Shown here in pieces: positions 17,178 through 26,706 of a stretch of DNA of 64,000 bases. How positions within the stretch are numbered: position 1 is the stretch's first letter; the number at the start of each line of letters is the position of its first letter. A program made the position numbers and the translations under genes. This DNA comes from Acidobacteriota bacterium. GTDB lineage: Bacteria > Acidobacteriota > UBA6911 > RPQK01 > JACQSY01. The stretch covers positions 1 to 64,000 of the forward strand of contig JACQSY010000020.1 of assembly GCA_016211085.1 (NCBI GenBank), in the 5' to 3' direction. The notes beneath the pieces are model-generated. The model was not told the DNA's origin, made no database searches, and saw only the letters and a list, made by a program, of their open reading frames with translations.

Positions 17178-17957
17178 GTGAAGCATTACGTTCTGAAAAA
17201 ATCAGGGCGAGGGTCAAGGCACTTTCTCTGCTTTCAAGTCAAAATTGATGTTCAGGATGCCCGCTCCGGCTTTAGGGATTCCCGCCATGGGTGTTTCCAG
17301 GCTGAGTGGTTGGACAGTGCCGAATGGACGTGGACGCCGGACATGGTTAGAGAAATTGACTCCTCCAGGCTGTGCGAAATTCGCCCTCCAAAGAGGGTGG
17401 AATGGCCGGCTGATGGGGATCAGAAAATCGTTCAGTACCTGGTCCGTTATTGCCGTCCTCAGGTCTGGAAGAATTATGCTTTGGGGACCTATGCGAAAGC
17501 TCATGAGAGTCGCGAAGATTTTGTTCAAAGCTGCCAAGAGCAGCTTCTGGCACAGAAAAGGGAAGAGTTAAAAAAATTTAGAGAAATCCTCATTCACCGG
17601 CTCATCGAGTTGGAATCAAAGGTGCTGCGCTCGCTTGATGAACTGGAAAGCAACCCGGACGTGAAGGCCGGAAAGCAAGCCGGCATTCGCAATCTATTCC
17701 TGCGATTGCGAGAGGAGTTGAGTCAGTGGTATCTCGGTGAGGAGACGTTTCATTTTTCGTTATTGAGCCTCATTGAAGGTGTGGAATTAAGTCCTGATTT
17801 TAGAGAAAAGCTGCTGGATGTGAATCAGGAACTGATGGCGAAGTACCGTGAGGTCCATAGTTATTACGAAACCCAGGCCAATGCGGTCGAACTTTATGAG
17901 GTGCCGCTGAGCTATTCAAAGGTGGACATCATTTCGCGGGGGATCCTTTGGGATTAA
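17178..17957 (+). CDS. Uncharacterised coiled-coil protein upstream of mnmA
   Basis: I do not recognise the family. With the GTG start at 17178 (CGGAG upstream) the product is 259 residues; the frame stays open to 16929, but that part crosses palindromic repeats and reads as arginine/cysteine-rich noise. The first ~110 residues look like a compact beta-rich region with many Trp/Tyr/His. Residues about 115-165 are a strongly charged helix (AQKREELKKFREILIHRLIELESK) predicted as coiled coil, followed by another helical region to the end. No signal peptide or membrane segment. It ends 1 base before the mnmA GTG, so translation is probably coupled. Confidence 0.65.
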   Translation: MKHYVLKKSGRGSRHFLCFQVKIDVQDARSGFRDSRHGCFQAEWLDSAEWTWTPDMVREIDSSRLCEIRPPKRVEWPADGDQKIVQYLVRYCRPQVWKNYALGTYAKAHESREDFVQSCQEQLLAQKREELKKFREILIHRLIELESKVLRSLDELESNPDVKAGKQAGIRNLFLRLREELSQWYLGEETFHFSLLSLIEGVELSPDFREKLLDVNQELMAKYREVHSYYETQANAVELYEVPLSYSKVDIISRGILWD

Positions 17958-17958
17958 T

Positions 17959-19158
17959 GTGTTTATGAAAAGTGTTCTGGTGGCAATGAGCGGCGGTGTA
18001 GACAGTTCCGTGGCTGCCTTGCTTCTACGGGATCAAGGTTATCAGGTAGTGGGCTGCACGATGCAGCTGTGGGATCATCGCCGAAACCCCAACAGCGATG
18101 GTGAGCCTCAATTTGGCAGGTGCTGCTCGCTTGACGACGTCTATGACGCGCGCCGTGTCGCCGAGCAGTTGGGGATGCGCTATTACGTCCTGAATCTCGA
18201 GAAGCAATTTCAGCAGCAGGTGGTCCAACCTTTTATCGGGGAATATCTGTCGGGCCGGACGCCGTTGCCCTGCACGCTTTGCAATACTTTTCTAAAATTC
18301 GATCGGCTGCTACTTTTTGCCTGCCAGGTCGGCATTGACAAGATTGCCACTGGACATTATGCCCGCCTGGCAAGAGACGAGGAGGGCCGATACGTTCTTC
18401 TTAAGTCCAGGGACGAGGGAAAAGATCAGTCTTATTTCTTATTTGAGCTGACGCAGGAACAATTGGCACATACGTTGTTTCCTGTGGGAGATTACCCAAA
18501 GGAGGAGATCCGGCGCATTGCCGGCGCTTGCGGTCTTTCCACAGCCCAGAAGCGGGACAGCCAGGAAATTTGTTTTGTCCCTGATGGAGATTATGCGAGC
18601 TTCATTCGCCGGCACGCCCATGAGGTCAACACCCACTTTGGTCCCATCCTGAACAACCTGGATCGACCGGGGCCTATAATTTTCCGAGATGGGACGGTGT
18701 TGGGAACCCATTCAGGTCTTTACCGGTTCACCGTGGGTCAGCGACGCGGTCTGAGAGTAGCCTGCGGACGGCCTTTATACGTGCTGAGTTTGGACCGATT
18801 GCGAAATGCAGTGATCGCCGGATACAAAGAAGACCTTTTCAGTGAGGGGCTTATTGCTGAAAGGGTGAACTGGATCGGTGGAGCGCCGCCACCGCAGCCC
18901 ATCAGGGCGCAAGTGCGAATCCGCTCCAGACATAAGGAGAGTTCAGCCACCATTTCCACTATTAACCCAGGAGAAAACGAACGCCGGGTCAGGGTGGACT
19001 TTGATGTTCCCCAGATGGCGGTCACACCAGGACAGGCTGCTGTGTTTTACGATGGGCCTCGGGTTCTGGGAGGCGGATGGATCAGCACGGCGATTGGAGC
19101 AACCACAGTGCATTCCATCCCTGGATTGTCGACTTCCTTGCCCTTAGAACCGTTTTAA
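17959..19158 (+). CDS. mnmA: tRNA-specific 2-thiouridylase MnmA
   Basis: 399 residues (397 if the ATG at 17965 is used). The PP-loop SGGVDSS near residue 10-16 binds ATP to adenylate U34 of tRNA Lys, Glu and Gln. The two catalytic cysteines lie in PLPCTLCNTFLKF and in SQEICFVPDGDY, and the C-terminal beta domain is present (FTVGQRRGL, then AVFYDGPRVLGGG). Sulfur arrives from a cysteine desulfurase relay not seen here. GTG 17959 has GGGA 5 bases upstream and directly follows the stop of the coiled-coil gene; ATG 17965 fits family length equally well. Confidence 0.95.
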   Translation: MFMKSVLVAMSGGVDSSVAALLLRDQGYQVVGCTMQLWDHRRNPNSDGEPQFGRCCSLDDVYDARRVAEQLGMRYYVLNLEKQFQQQVVQPFIGEYLSGRTPLPCTLCNTFLKFDRLLLFACQVGIDKIATGHYARLARDEEGRYVLLKSRDEGKDQSYFLFELTQEQLAHTLFPVGDYPKEEIRRIAGACGLSTAQKRDSQEICFVPDGDYASFIRRHAHEVNTHFGPILNNLDRPGPIIFRDGTVLGTHSGLYRFTVGQRRGLRVACGRPLYVLSLDRLRNAVIAGYKEDLFSEGLIAERVNWIGGAPPPQPIRAQVRIRSRHKESSATISTINPGENERRVRVDFDVPQMAVTPGQAAVFYDGPRVLGGGWISTAIGATTVHSIPGLSTSLPLEPF

Positions 19159-19211
19159 ATCAAATCCTAAAAATTTGATGGGCGGAAGATCGGGACGACC
19201 GCAGGAAAAGG

Positions 19212-19227
19212 CGCAACATCGGTTGCG
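19212..19227 (-). terminator. Possible terminator of the permease gene
   Basis: On the minus strand CGCAAC-CGAT-GTTGCG forms a 6-base stem with a 4-base loop, followed by CCTTTTCC. It lies 14 bases beyond the NCS1 permease stop, in the 82-base spacer between convergent mnmA and permease genes. The T tract is short. Confidence 0.4.
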
Positions 19228-19240
19228 GTTGGAGTCTTGT

Positions 19241-20548
19241 TCAACCCATGCTTTGTTGCGAGCGGTGAAAGTTGTTTCCGCCCAACCTGTGGATGAGCCT
19301 GCTGAGCAAGTAGTGTCCAATGATCGACACGCAAAGGCCCAGCAGGGCCGGTGGCATTCGTAAATTGTAAGCCCACGCATAATAGCCTGATATTCCTCCG
19401 GCTATCCACATGGCGGCGCCCGAATAATTTACCGTAGGCAGGGATGCGAAGCTGGAATCTAACTCCCTGGCTGCCGTGGGATAGACTTTTCGCTGAACCA
19501 GCCAGTAATCCGCGATGATCACGCCCGCCAGACTGGGCAAAGCAATCCCCAGAATCTGGAGCCAGGGCACAATGAAGTTGATGGATTTGACGAATCCCAG
19601 AAGGACGCCTGCCAGTCCCGCAACCAGGACCACGCGTGACCTGCTGATCCCGCTGGCAGCGGAGACCGTCAAGGACGCGGAATACAGGGTCTTGTCGAGG
19701 GTATCGATAGAAAGCAGAATCAGGAGAAGGATACTCAGCCGATACAAACCGACGGCCTTCCCGAGGTCCACGATATCCGAGGTGTTTGCAGCTTTCAAAC
19801 CAAAGATGCCGATGAGGAGCATGAAGAGTGCGCCCAATCCTACTGAAAGAAATGCTGCCCACCCACCCTGGCGGCCCGATTTTGCGAAACGGAGCAGGTC
19901 CAGAGAAGTTGTCGTCGCTCCCAAGATGAAGGTTCCGATGGCGACGATCACCCCGGTTGCAAAGCTGATCGGCCGGATGGGTGGTTTCTCTGCCAGCATC
20001 TGTAATCCCCCTTCCAGGGCTACCGCCTTCCCGATGAGCACAATACCCATAATGATGCAAAGAGGCACCGTGGCGTAGCTGATATAAACCATGGTGCGGA
20101 TTCCGCGATAAGCGGAAATCCAGAAAAGCACCCCAAATGCCAGAGCCCAAAGGGAATAGTTTCCCCCAAAGGCCGTGACTGAAACGGAGGAAACAAACGA
20201 CACGGTGATCCCGTACCATACCACTGCAATGAGCGGCTGCAGGATGCTAGGAAACCACACCCCCCATGTTCCAAAAGAATAGCGAATCAGCAATCCAAAG
20301 CTGAGACCGGTGCGGGCAGCAATGCTGCCACCGGCTGCAGCCAGCAATCCCAGGATCAAAGCCGCCGTGAGCGCCGCCAGTAAGGCGTCGTGGAGGGACA
20401 ACCCTGAACCCAGCACGCCCCCGCCATAAATGACGGCGTAAATAAAAACGTACCCAAGCAGAGCGGAAGTGATACCCAGAAAGCTCTTTCTTTGATCCGA
20501 AGGAACGGAAACTCTGAAGTACTCTTCCCGGTCAGAACCTGTTTTCAT
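19241..20548 (-). CDS. NCS1-family permease (purine/cytosine/hydantoin type)
   Basis: 435 residues with about twelve hydrophobic segments. Similarity to cytosine permease CodB and relatives shows in the first helices (GYVFIYAVIYGGGVLGSGLS), the glycine-rich TM3 (SFGLLIRYSFGTWG) and the later SLAGVIIADYWLVQRK, a hallmark of NCS1 proteins. These carriers import nucleobases, allantoin, hydantoins or related heterocycles with H+ or Na+. GGAGAG precedes the start. It follows the PaaK-like gene by 18 bases, so the pair form an operon; the ligase may activate the imported acid. Substrate undetermined. Confidence 0.85.
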   Translation of the reverse strand: MKTGSDREEYFRVSVPSDQRKSFLGITSALLGYVFIYAVIYGGGVLGSGLSLHDALLAALTAALILGLLAAAGGSIAARTGLSFGLLIRYSFGTWGVWFPSILQPLIAVVWYGITVSFVSSVSVTAFGGNYSLWALAFGVLFWISAYRGIRTMVYISYATVPLCIIMGIVLIGKAVALEGGLQMLAEKPPIRPISFATGVIVAIGTFILGATTTSLDLLRFAKSGRQGGWAAFLSVGLGALFMLLIGIFGLKAANTSDIVDLGKAVGLYRLSILLLILLSIDTLDKTLYSASLTVSAASGISRSRVVLVAGLAGVLLGFVKSINFIVPWLQILGIALPSLAGVIIADYWLVQRKVYPTAARELDSSFASLPTVNYSGAAMWIAGGISGYYAWAYNLRMPPALLGLCVSIIGHYLLSRLIHRLGGNNFHRSQQSMG

Positions 20549-20566
20549 CCGGCTCTCCGTCAGGTT

Positions 20567-21898
20567 TCAGGTTCTTTCTTCGTAAAGCTTTCTCACCAGC
20601 TTTGCCTTGTATTCGTAGCGCGGAAGAGTGTGAGGCGGAACCAGCTCAACATCGGCCTTAAAAATCAATTGACTGCGAAGCGTTTCCTCGATCCTCTTTT
20701 TTAGCGACGGCAAGTGCCCAGCCTCTGGCCCATGTTCCACCTTGATGTGAACCGGAGGGAACCAGCCTTGGGGTGGCGGCGAGTGGAGCTGAACTTCGAT
20801 AGCCCCGGTCGTAAGGGGCACGAGTGCTGCGACCACATCCCGAATGGCGGCGGGATAAACATTAACACCCTGGACAATGATCATGTCATCAGTCCTGCCG
20901 AACACGCGGATACCAAACCCGGTCCTTCCGCATTCGCAGCTTGTCTGCGTGACCTCCACGTGGTCGCGGGTGAGAAATCGTACCAGAGGCATACATTCGC
21001 GATCGAGAGAAGTGTAGACGAGTTCCCCCCGAGTTCCTTCTCTTATGGGAAGAACTTCGTGAGTTTCAGGATTCACTATTTCAGGCTGCACAGCACCTTG
21101 AGCAACGAAGTGCATTCCTTGCTTAAAACGGCATTCTGACCAAATCTGCCCGCACATGTCTCCATTGCCCATCATCTCGAGGAAGATGCACCCGAAGGTC
21201 CTCTCAACCTCCTCACGCACGGCCGGAATGGCCGCGCCCGGTTCGCCTCCGGCCAGAATAATCTTTATGCCCAGACTTTTGGGATCGATACCCTTTTGCC
21301 TTAAAGAAGCGGCGAAATGCAGTGGAAAAGAAGAGGTGGAAAGAAAGGCATTGGCGCCCAAATTTTGAAATGCGTTGATCAAGCGGTCCGTGGCGCCCAC
21401 GCCGATGGGCACCAGGGTTCCAATGCTTTCAATGGCGTCCGCATAAGAAGCGGCGATAAAGAAGGGCGCAACCACCAGGGGCACCATGCTGTCGGGTCGG
21501 AAACCGCCCGTCCAAAATGCGCGGCAGGCGGTCTCGCGCCAAACCTGGAGATCGTGTTGTGTCAAACCGATAAACGTGGGGCGTCCCGTGGTGCCGCTTG
21601 TGGAATAAACTCGCTTGATCTTTTGCAGGGGACAGGCTCGATGATCCCCGAAAGGCGGCGTGGTGAGCTGGCTGTCCCGCAGTTCGGATTTTTCAGTGAA
21701 CGGGAGCAACTTCAGGTCTTCAAGGGAACGAATGTCATCTCGCTTGATCCCTGCTTCATTGAATTTCCTCTGGTAAAAAATGGAGTTCGCAAAGATGTAA
21801 TCCATTTCTCTCAAAAAGGCTTGCTCCTGGGCCTTAGTGAAATCCGGGGTGGCGGCTGTTTCCATGGTGCGGTTCCAATATTCTGGGTAGGTACTCAT
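20567..21898 (-). CDS. Phenylacetate-CoA ligase-like acyl/aryl-CoA synthetase
   Basis: 443 residues, the PaaK length. The AMP-binding loop is YSTSGTTGRPTF, with the PaaK-type aromatic patch around MMGNGDMCGQIW, the core motif TSLDRECMPLVRFLTRD and the hinge GRTDDMIIVQGVNVYP before the C-terminal mobile domain. It would adenylate an aromatic or small carboxylic acid and load CoA. I use ATG 21898 because GGGAGAG lies 6 bases upstream and similarity starts there. It is first in a two-gene operon with an NCS1 permease. No paa ring-oxidation genes are nearby, so phenylacetate is not implied. Confidence 0.85.
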   Translation of the reverse strand: MSTYPEYWNRTMETAATPDFTKAQEQAFLREMDYIFANSIFYQRKFNEAGIKRDDIRSLEDLKLLPFTEKSELRDSQLTTPPFGDHRACPLQKIKRVYSTSGTTGRPTFIGLTQHDLQVWRETACRAFWTGGFRPDSMVPLVVAPFFIAASYADAIESIGTLVPIGVGATDRLINAFQNLGANAFLSTSSFPLHFAASLRQKGIDPKSLGIKIILAGGEPGAAIPAVREEVERTFGCIFLEMMGNGDMCGQIWSECRFKQGMHFVAQGAVQPEIVNPETHEVLPIREGTRGELVYTSLDRECMPLVRFLTRDHVEVTQTSCECGRTGFGIRVFGRTDDMIIVQGVNVYPAAIRDVVAALVPLTTGAIEVQLHSPPPQGWFPPVHIKVEHGPEAGHLPSLKKRIEETLRSQLIFKADVELVPPHTLPRYEYKAKLVRKLYEERT

Positions 21899-22642
21899 AG
21901 CTCTCCCTTCACGATCGGTGTGAAAAGTATAGCCGCGGCGCCCTGCGGATTGTAGCGGATTCGCACACGATCCGTCTGAATGCCGCAAGAGCAAAACTCC
22001 GATAAGCGTGTTTTCATCGGTACGAGCTTTATTAACTTGAGTGTAAAACTTTCTCCCAGCTCAGCCCGGTATCCGGTGGCAACCCTTGGCGGCGGTGACC
22101 CGATCAGCAGATGAGCGACTTTCTGAATTTGCGGACAACCGCGGCGATTTTTAGCGCACTCACCTCCACCGGGGAGCTCTAGGTTGTCGAGGCAGCTTCT
22201 GCTGCCGCGTTATGGCTCGGGTAACGCTGGGTGCTGCCCGCCTGCAGGATTTTTCTTGTCAAGATGGCCCCGCAATCGACGCCGCAGAACGTGGGGCGTT
22301 TTAACCTGGGATCTTGATTGAAATTTGATTAACAGGGGCCGTTATTTTCATAAAAGTAAATCTCAAGTGAGATTTAGGGTTGTCCCCTCAGGCCAAAAAA
22401 TAGTTACATTATTCCAGACTGGACGTCTCCCTCTTGCTCCATGACATTTCTTGGCGCCCGCGTGGTGAGAGTGGTGGGGAAAGAAGGGTGGGGAAAGAAG
22501 GGACATAATCTGGAGCGAAATCGAGCTCTCAAAAGGAAACCAGATTGCAAAGCAGGCAGCCGAGAACTCTGCAACACGTGTTATTGAGGATTCTTGAGAA
22601 AGCAGCAGCGCGTGGGGCGTGAGATTTGCAAGGAGATTATCT
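21899..22642. other. Divergent promoter spacer between the ligase and HyuA operons
   Basis: 744 bases with no convincing gene. It must carry the promoters of both operons. Visible structures are the inverted repeat at 22357-22376 and a 14-base direct repeat TGGGGAAAGAAGGG at 22475-22488 and 22489-22502. I looked for a riboswitch fold in the GC-rich part (22060-22300) and could not support one. Confidence 0.5.
22357..22376. promoter_or_regulatory. Perfect 9-bp inverted repeat, candidate operator of the HyuA operon
   Basis: TAAATCTCA (22357-22365) and TGAGATTTA (22368-22376) are perfectly complementary with a 2-base centre. The 20-base size suits a dimeric helix-turn-helix repressor. It lies about 270 bases before the hyuA start in the spacer shared with the divergent ligase operon. 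The nearest candidate regulator is the XRE protein at 54874-55422. Confidence 0.5.
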
Positions 22643-24700
22643 ATGAGCGAAGGTAAATGGATCGTCGGGACGGATATAGGCGGTACCTTCACCGATGTCA
22701 TCGGTGTGAACCTGGAGACCGGAGAGCAGAGACTTGGCAAAGTTCCTTCGACGCCTCCCACTTACTTTGACGGGGTAATTCACGGGCTAGAAAGAGCCGG
22801 TCTGCGGGGCTCGGAGACTGAATCTTTCCGTCATGGCGCCACCGTATCCACGAACGCCATCCTCGAACGCAAAGGTGTCAAGACAGCCCTGATCACCACG
22901 GAGGGATTTCGAGATGTGTTGGGGGGGGGCAGAGCGGAAAGAATCTCGGCATTTGAGCTGGATTGGGATCCCCCCGAGTTGATCGTGCCCAGGCGAAACG
23001 TGCTTACCGTCAGCGAGCGCACAGGTCCGTGGGGAGAGATCGTCACGCCCTTAAGCGAGGAGCAGGTGAGACTGGCTGCTCGCAAATGCCGGAAGAGGGG
23101 CATTGAGTCGATAGCGATTTGCTATATGGACTCTTTTATGAACACGGCTCACGAGCGCCGCACCCGTGAAATCCTCGAGCAGGAGCTTCCTGGAGTCGAC
23201 ATCAGCGTTTCTCACGAAATCCTGCCGCAGATGTTGGAATTCGAGAGAACCTGCACCACAGTGCTCAATGCCTACGTTTCTCCCATACTGAAAAATTACT
23301 TACGTGGTCTCTATGAGCGCCTCCAAAAAGATTGGAACTATAGCGGACCCATTCTTGTCACCACCAGCGGAGGAGGCATCATTGGGATGGACGAAGCCAT
23401 TAACTTCCCCGCACGAACTTTCCATTCTTCTCCGGTTTCCGGAGCTGTGGGGATGGCAGGTTACGTGGGTTCGCTTGCCGGGTTCGAGAACGTCATCGCC
23501 TTTGAAACGGGCGGCACCACCAACAACGTCTCGATGATCTACCGTGGGTCACCGGCGGTGACCCACGAGTGGAAGATTCTCTGGAACGTGCCCTGCTGCC
23601 TGCCCTCGGTGGATACGGTTTACATCGGGGCTGGAGGCGGAAGTATCGGATGGGTGGACAAGGGGCACATTTTAAATGTCGGCCCCCAAAGCATGGGCGC
23701 GAACCCAGGACCCGCCTGCTACGGGTTGGGAGGAGAAGAAGCGACCAACACTGATTGTCAGATTGTCTTGGGCCGGATTGATCCCAACTACTTTCTCGGC
23801 GGAGAGCTCAAGGTCGATCCGCAGCTCTCCTTTAAGGCGTTGAAGGAAAAAATTGGAGACCACTACGGGTGGAGTTCCGAGGAGGCGGCGGCCAATATGT
23901 ACCTGGTGGCCATGACCAATCTCATGATGGCCATCAGGATTCAAACCGTGTCGCGCGGGTGGGACCCCCGTGATTTTGCAATCATCCCTTATGGAGGGGG
24001 CGGCGCCATGTATGCCTGCGACCTGGCCAGGGAGTCGGGGGCAAGGACCGTTATTGTTCCCCCTCTGCCCGGGTATGCCTCAGCCTTTGGCGCCATCCGT
24101 GTGGATATCAAGCACGAATTCACCAAGCCTATTCACAAGACAGAGAGAGAGATTGACTACACTTTCTTGAACAAGGAAATGGATGAGCTTGTCGAGAAAG
24201 CGCATCAGACGTTGTCACGTGAAGGTTTGAAAGAGAAGGACATGCTGATTGAGCGCTACATGGACGTCAAATACTTCAGCCAAAGCCAGTTTTTTACGGT
24301 GGATATTCCGCCGCGCAAGATTCGGGACCTGAAGATGGTGACGGCCAAGTTCATGAGCGCCATGAAGGCCAAATACGGGTACAACCTTCCTCCCCATTAT
24401 GTCCCACTTGAAATCGTAAACCTGCGGGTGGTGGCCCGGGGGAAAATCCCCAAGCCAGACCTGCCCAAAATCAACAGGATCGGGAGCATTAAAAGAGCTC
24501 AAAAACCTTCCCGTATGGTGTGGTTTAAAGATACGGGATTTGTCCCCACCCAAATCTTTGAAAGAGAGTTGCTACCGGTCGGCGCCTCTTTTGACGGGCC
24601 TGCAATTGTCGAACAGCCTGACACCACCACCGTTTTGCCCCCCGGTACCCATTGCAGCGTGGATGTCTATGGAAACCTCATCATCCTGGTAGGTAAGTAG
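22643..24700 (+). CDS. Hydantoinase A / 5-oxoprolinase family ATP-binding subunit (HyuA)
   Basis: 685 residues, full family length. The N-terminal Hydant_A_N domain opens with GTDIGGTFTDVIGV, the phosphate-binding loop of the ASKHA fold, followed by the hydantoinase_A domain (about 205-490) with SGPVSGAVG-like and FETGGTTNNVS motifs and the C-terminal beta domain ending DGPAIVEQPDTTTVLPPG. HyuA subunits phosphorylate the substrate for ATP-dependent ring opening or carboxylation. AAGGAG 9 bases upstream of ATG 22643 fixes the start. It is first in a tight operon with HyuB, UbiD and a molybdenum hydroxylase. The lack of a small gamma subunit argues against a standard acetone carboxylase. Confidence 0.9.
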   Translation: MSEGKWIVGTDIGGTFTDVIGVNLETGEQRLGKVPSTPPTYFDGVIHGLERAGLRGSETESFRHGATVSTNAILERKGVKTALITTEGFRDVLGGGRAERISAFELDWDPPELIVPRRNVLTVSERTGPWGEIVTPLSEEQVRLAARKCRKRGIESIAICYMDSFMNTAHERRTREILEQELPGVDISVSHEILPQMLEFERTCTTVLNAYVSPILKNYLRGLYERLQKDWNYSGPILVTTSGGGIIGMDEAINFPARTFHSSPVSGAVGMAGYVGSLAGFENVIAFETGGTTNNVSMIYRGSPAVTHEWKILWNVPCCLPSVDTVYIGAGGGSIGWVDKGHILNVGPQSMGANPGPACYGLGGEEATNTDCQIVLGRIDPNYFLGGELKVDPQLSFKALKEKIGDHYGWSSEEAAANMYLVAMTNLMMAIRIQTVSRGWDPRDFAIIPYGGGGAMYACDLARESGARTVIVPPLPGYASAFGAIRVDIKHEFTKPIHKTEREIDYTFLNKEMDELVEKAHQTLSREGLKEKDMLIERYMDVKYFSQSQFFTVDIPPRKIRDLKMVTAKFMSAMKAKYGYNLPPHYVPLEIVNLRVVARGKIPKPDLPKINRIGSIKRAQKPSRMVWFKDTGFVPTQIFERELLPVGASFDGPAIVEQPDTTTVLPPGTHCSVDVYGNLIILVGK

Positions 24701-24708
24701 GAGGCCTC

Positions 24709-26661
24709 ATGCGTGAACACATTGATGAACAAAAGTATGAAGTCAAAGAGAAACTGCGCGAGATCGAGAATCTCCAATTAGATCTGATCACGTTCGAGGT
24801 TCTGCGGAACGCTTTCGTAGCGGCATGCTACGAAGCATCGACCACCATCGAACGCATCGCTTATCACCCGGTCGTGGGGATGGGGCGGGACCGCTCCAAT
24901 GCACTGCTGACCGCCGACGGACGTTTAGTTGCCCACGGCCACACGGATGCAGCCGCGCATTATGCTTCCTTCGAGGCCTCCATTGAAGAGCTCCTGAAGG
25001 ACATTCCTAAAAAGAAGATGAGGCCGGGGGATGCATACCTGTTCAGCGATCCCTATCGGACCGGTTCTCATGTGAACGACACACGCCTGATCCGGCCCAT
25101 TTTCGTGGACGATGAAATTGTGGCGTTCGCCTGCACCGTGATTCACTGGGCCGACATGGGTGGGCCTATGCCGGGCACGTTCAACCCGGAAGCGACCAGT
25201 TGTTATGCCGAAGGTATTCGTATCCCGCCGATTCGTCTTTTTAAGAAAGACAAACTGGATGAAAACTGGTTCAAATTCATTGCGCTCAATATTCGTGGAT
25301 CTATTGAAAGACGCGGTGATTTGACAGCGCAGTTTGAAGCCGCCCGGCTTATCGAGCGCAGAGTCCAGGACTTGGTAGCACGATACGGCAAGCAGACGGT
25401 GGAACTCGCTTTCGAGGAACAATTCAACTATTCAGAGCGGCTGATGCTGGCGGAGATTAAAGCTCTTCCCGATGGAGTGTGGGAATTTGAGGACTATGGC
25501 GATCAGGATGTGATGCGCCCGGGAAAGCCACCCATCCGGGTCCATTGCAAGATGACCAAGAAAGGAACTCAGCTGACGTTTGATTGGACTCAGTCGGATC
25601 CGCAGCCCTGTGGTTCCTGGGGTGCAGCCCGGGCAACTCTGATTGGAGGCAACTACCTGGGATTCATGATTTGCTTTCCCCGGCTTTTTCCTCTGAACAA
25701 TGGAATCATCCGCAACCTTGAAATCATCTCTAAGCCCGGGACGTGTGTGCATGTGGTAGAACCCGCGCCGACGACGGGATACTGCTCGGGCGCTTTTGAC
25801 AAAGTGGAGGCCGTCACCATCGCATGTCTCGCAGGTCCTTTGGCATCGGTCCAGCCCTGGCGGGTTTACCCTGCTGCAGTCAGCCTGACGAATCTTTGCA
25901 TGGGAGGATTCAATCCCCGAACCGGAAAGTCATTTGTGCAGTACACCTATGCTGTAGGAGGCGAGAACGCCAGAACGTTTAAAGACGGAAAATCCCTTAT
26001 CTTCATGCGGTTTTGTAATGCCCGGACCATTCCCCAGGAATTGGAGGAGAGATGGTTCCCGGTTATCTACACGCGTTATGAAGCTCGGCCTGACAGCTGC
26101 GGGCACGGTCAGCGACGGGGTGGTTTTGCCCTGGTCCGCGAACTGAAGGTGCTTACCGATGTCACCATGACCATTCACGGCGATCGTGAGAAGTATCCAC
26201 CCTTCGGTATTGGCGGCGGCATGAATGGCGGCGGTTGTGCGCTGGTTATTAACAAGGGAACTGAAAAAGAGCTGGATGCAGGAATGTATGCAACTGGTGT
26301 TCATCTCAAGCAGGGAGACCAGATTTATTACACCTCCAGCGGGGGCGGCGGTTTTGGAAATCCGTTGGATCGTGACCCGCTTCTGGTTTTGGAGGATGTT
26401 AAAGACGAGTGGCTGACGATGGAGGCAGCGCGAAATTTCTATGGAGTGGTCATCAAGGAAATTGACGCTGAAGCTTGTGACTATCTCATTGATGAGGAAG
26501 AGACCCGAAAAGCACGCGAGGAACTTCGCATCAAAGGATTTCCTGAAGGTCGGGGAGCTCACCAGATCCATCCCGAAGGCAAAAACATTAAACCCGGCTG
26601 GATCCCGACGGAAGAAGAAGTTCAGCCGCACATCACCGTTTCTCGGCCGCCGGGCTGGTAA
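24709..26661 (+). CDS. Hydantoinase B / 5-oxoprolinase family subunit (HyuB)
   Basis: 650 residues, with the family core from about residue 25 to 570 and an extra C-terminal tail of about 80 residues (MEAARNFYGVVIKEIDAEACD onward) that is typical of carboxylase-type members. Motifs include ASTTIERIAYHPVVGMGRDRS near the start, FSDPYRTGSHVND in the middle and the glycine-rich YYTSSGGGGFGNPLDRDP. It would pair with HyuA, which ends 8 bases before; GTAGGAGG provides a strong ribosome site. The N-terminal ~25 residues are charged and helical. The orphan HyuB at 9588 is a shorter paralogue without the tail. Confidence 0.9.
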   Translation: MREHIDEQKYEVKEKLREIENLQLDLITFEVLRNAFVAACYEASTTIERIAYHPVVGMGRDRSNALLTADGRLVAHGHTDAAAHYASFEASIEELLKDIPKKKMRPGDAYLFSDPYRTGSHVNDTRLIRPIFVDDEIVAFACTVIHWADMGGPMPGTFNPEATSCYAEGIRIPPIRLFKKDKLDENWFKFIALNIRGSIERRGDLTAQFEAARLIERRVQDLVARYGKQTVELAFEEQFNYSERLMLAEIKALPDGVWEFEDYGDQDVMRPGKPPIRVHCKMTKKGTQLTFDWTQSDPQPCGSWGAARATLIGGNYLGFMICFPRLFPLNNGIIRNLEIISKPGTCVHVVEPAPTTGYCSGAFDKVEAVTIACLAGPLASVQPWRVYPAAVSLTNLCMGGFNPRTGKSFVQYTYAVGGENARTFKDGKSLIFMRFCNARTIPQELEERWFPVIYTRYEARPDSCGHGQRRGGFALVRELKVLTDVTMTIHGDREKYPPFGIGGGMNGGGCALVINKGTEKELDAGMYATGVHLKQGDQIYYTSSGGGGFGNPLDRDPLLVLEDVKDEWLTMEAARNFYGVVIKEIDAEACDYLIDEEETRKAREELRIKGFPEGRGAHQIHPEGKNIKPGWIPTEEEVQPHITVSRPPGW

Positions 26662-26706
26662 AACATGGGTACGAGCGTGCAGCGATGTTGATTTGAGGAG
26701 AGCGTT

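Noticed and set aside
19167-20219. Second minus-strand frame inside the NCS1 permease gene
   Set aside because: Rich in His/Arg/Gly with no hydrophobic segments; the permease frame has twelve membrane segments.
22060-22300. Riboswitch in the divergent spacer
   Set aside because: GC-rich hairpins exist but I could not match any known conserved core.
22643-26661. Acetone carboxylase
   Set aside because: No small gamma-subunit gene follows and the neighbours are UbiD and a Mo hydroxylase.
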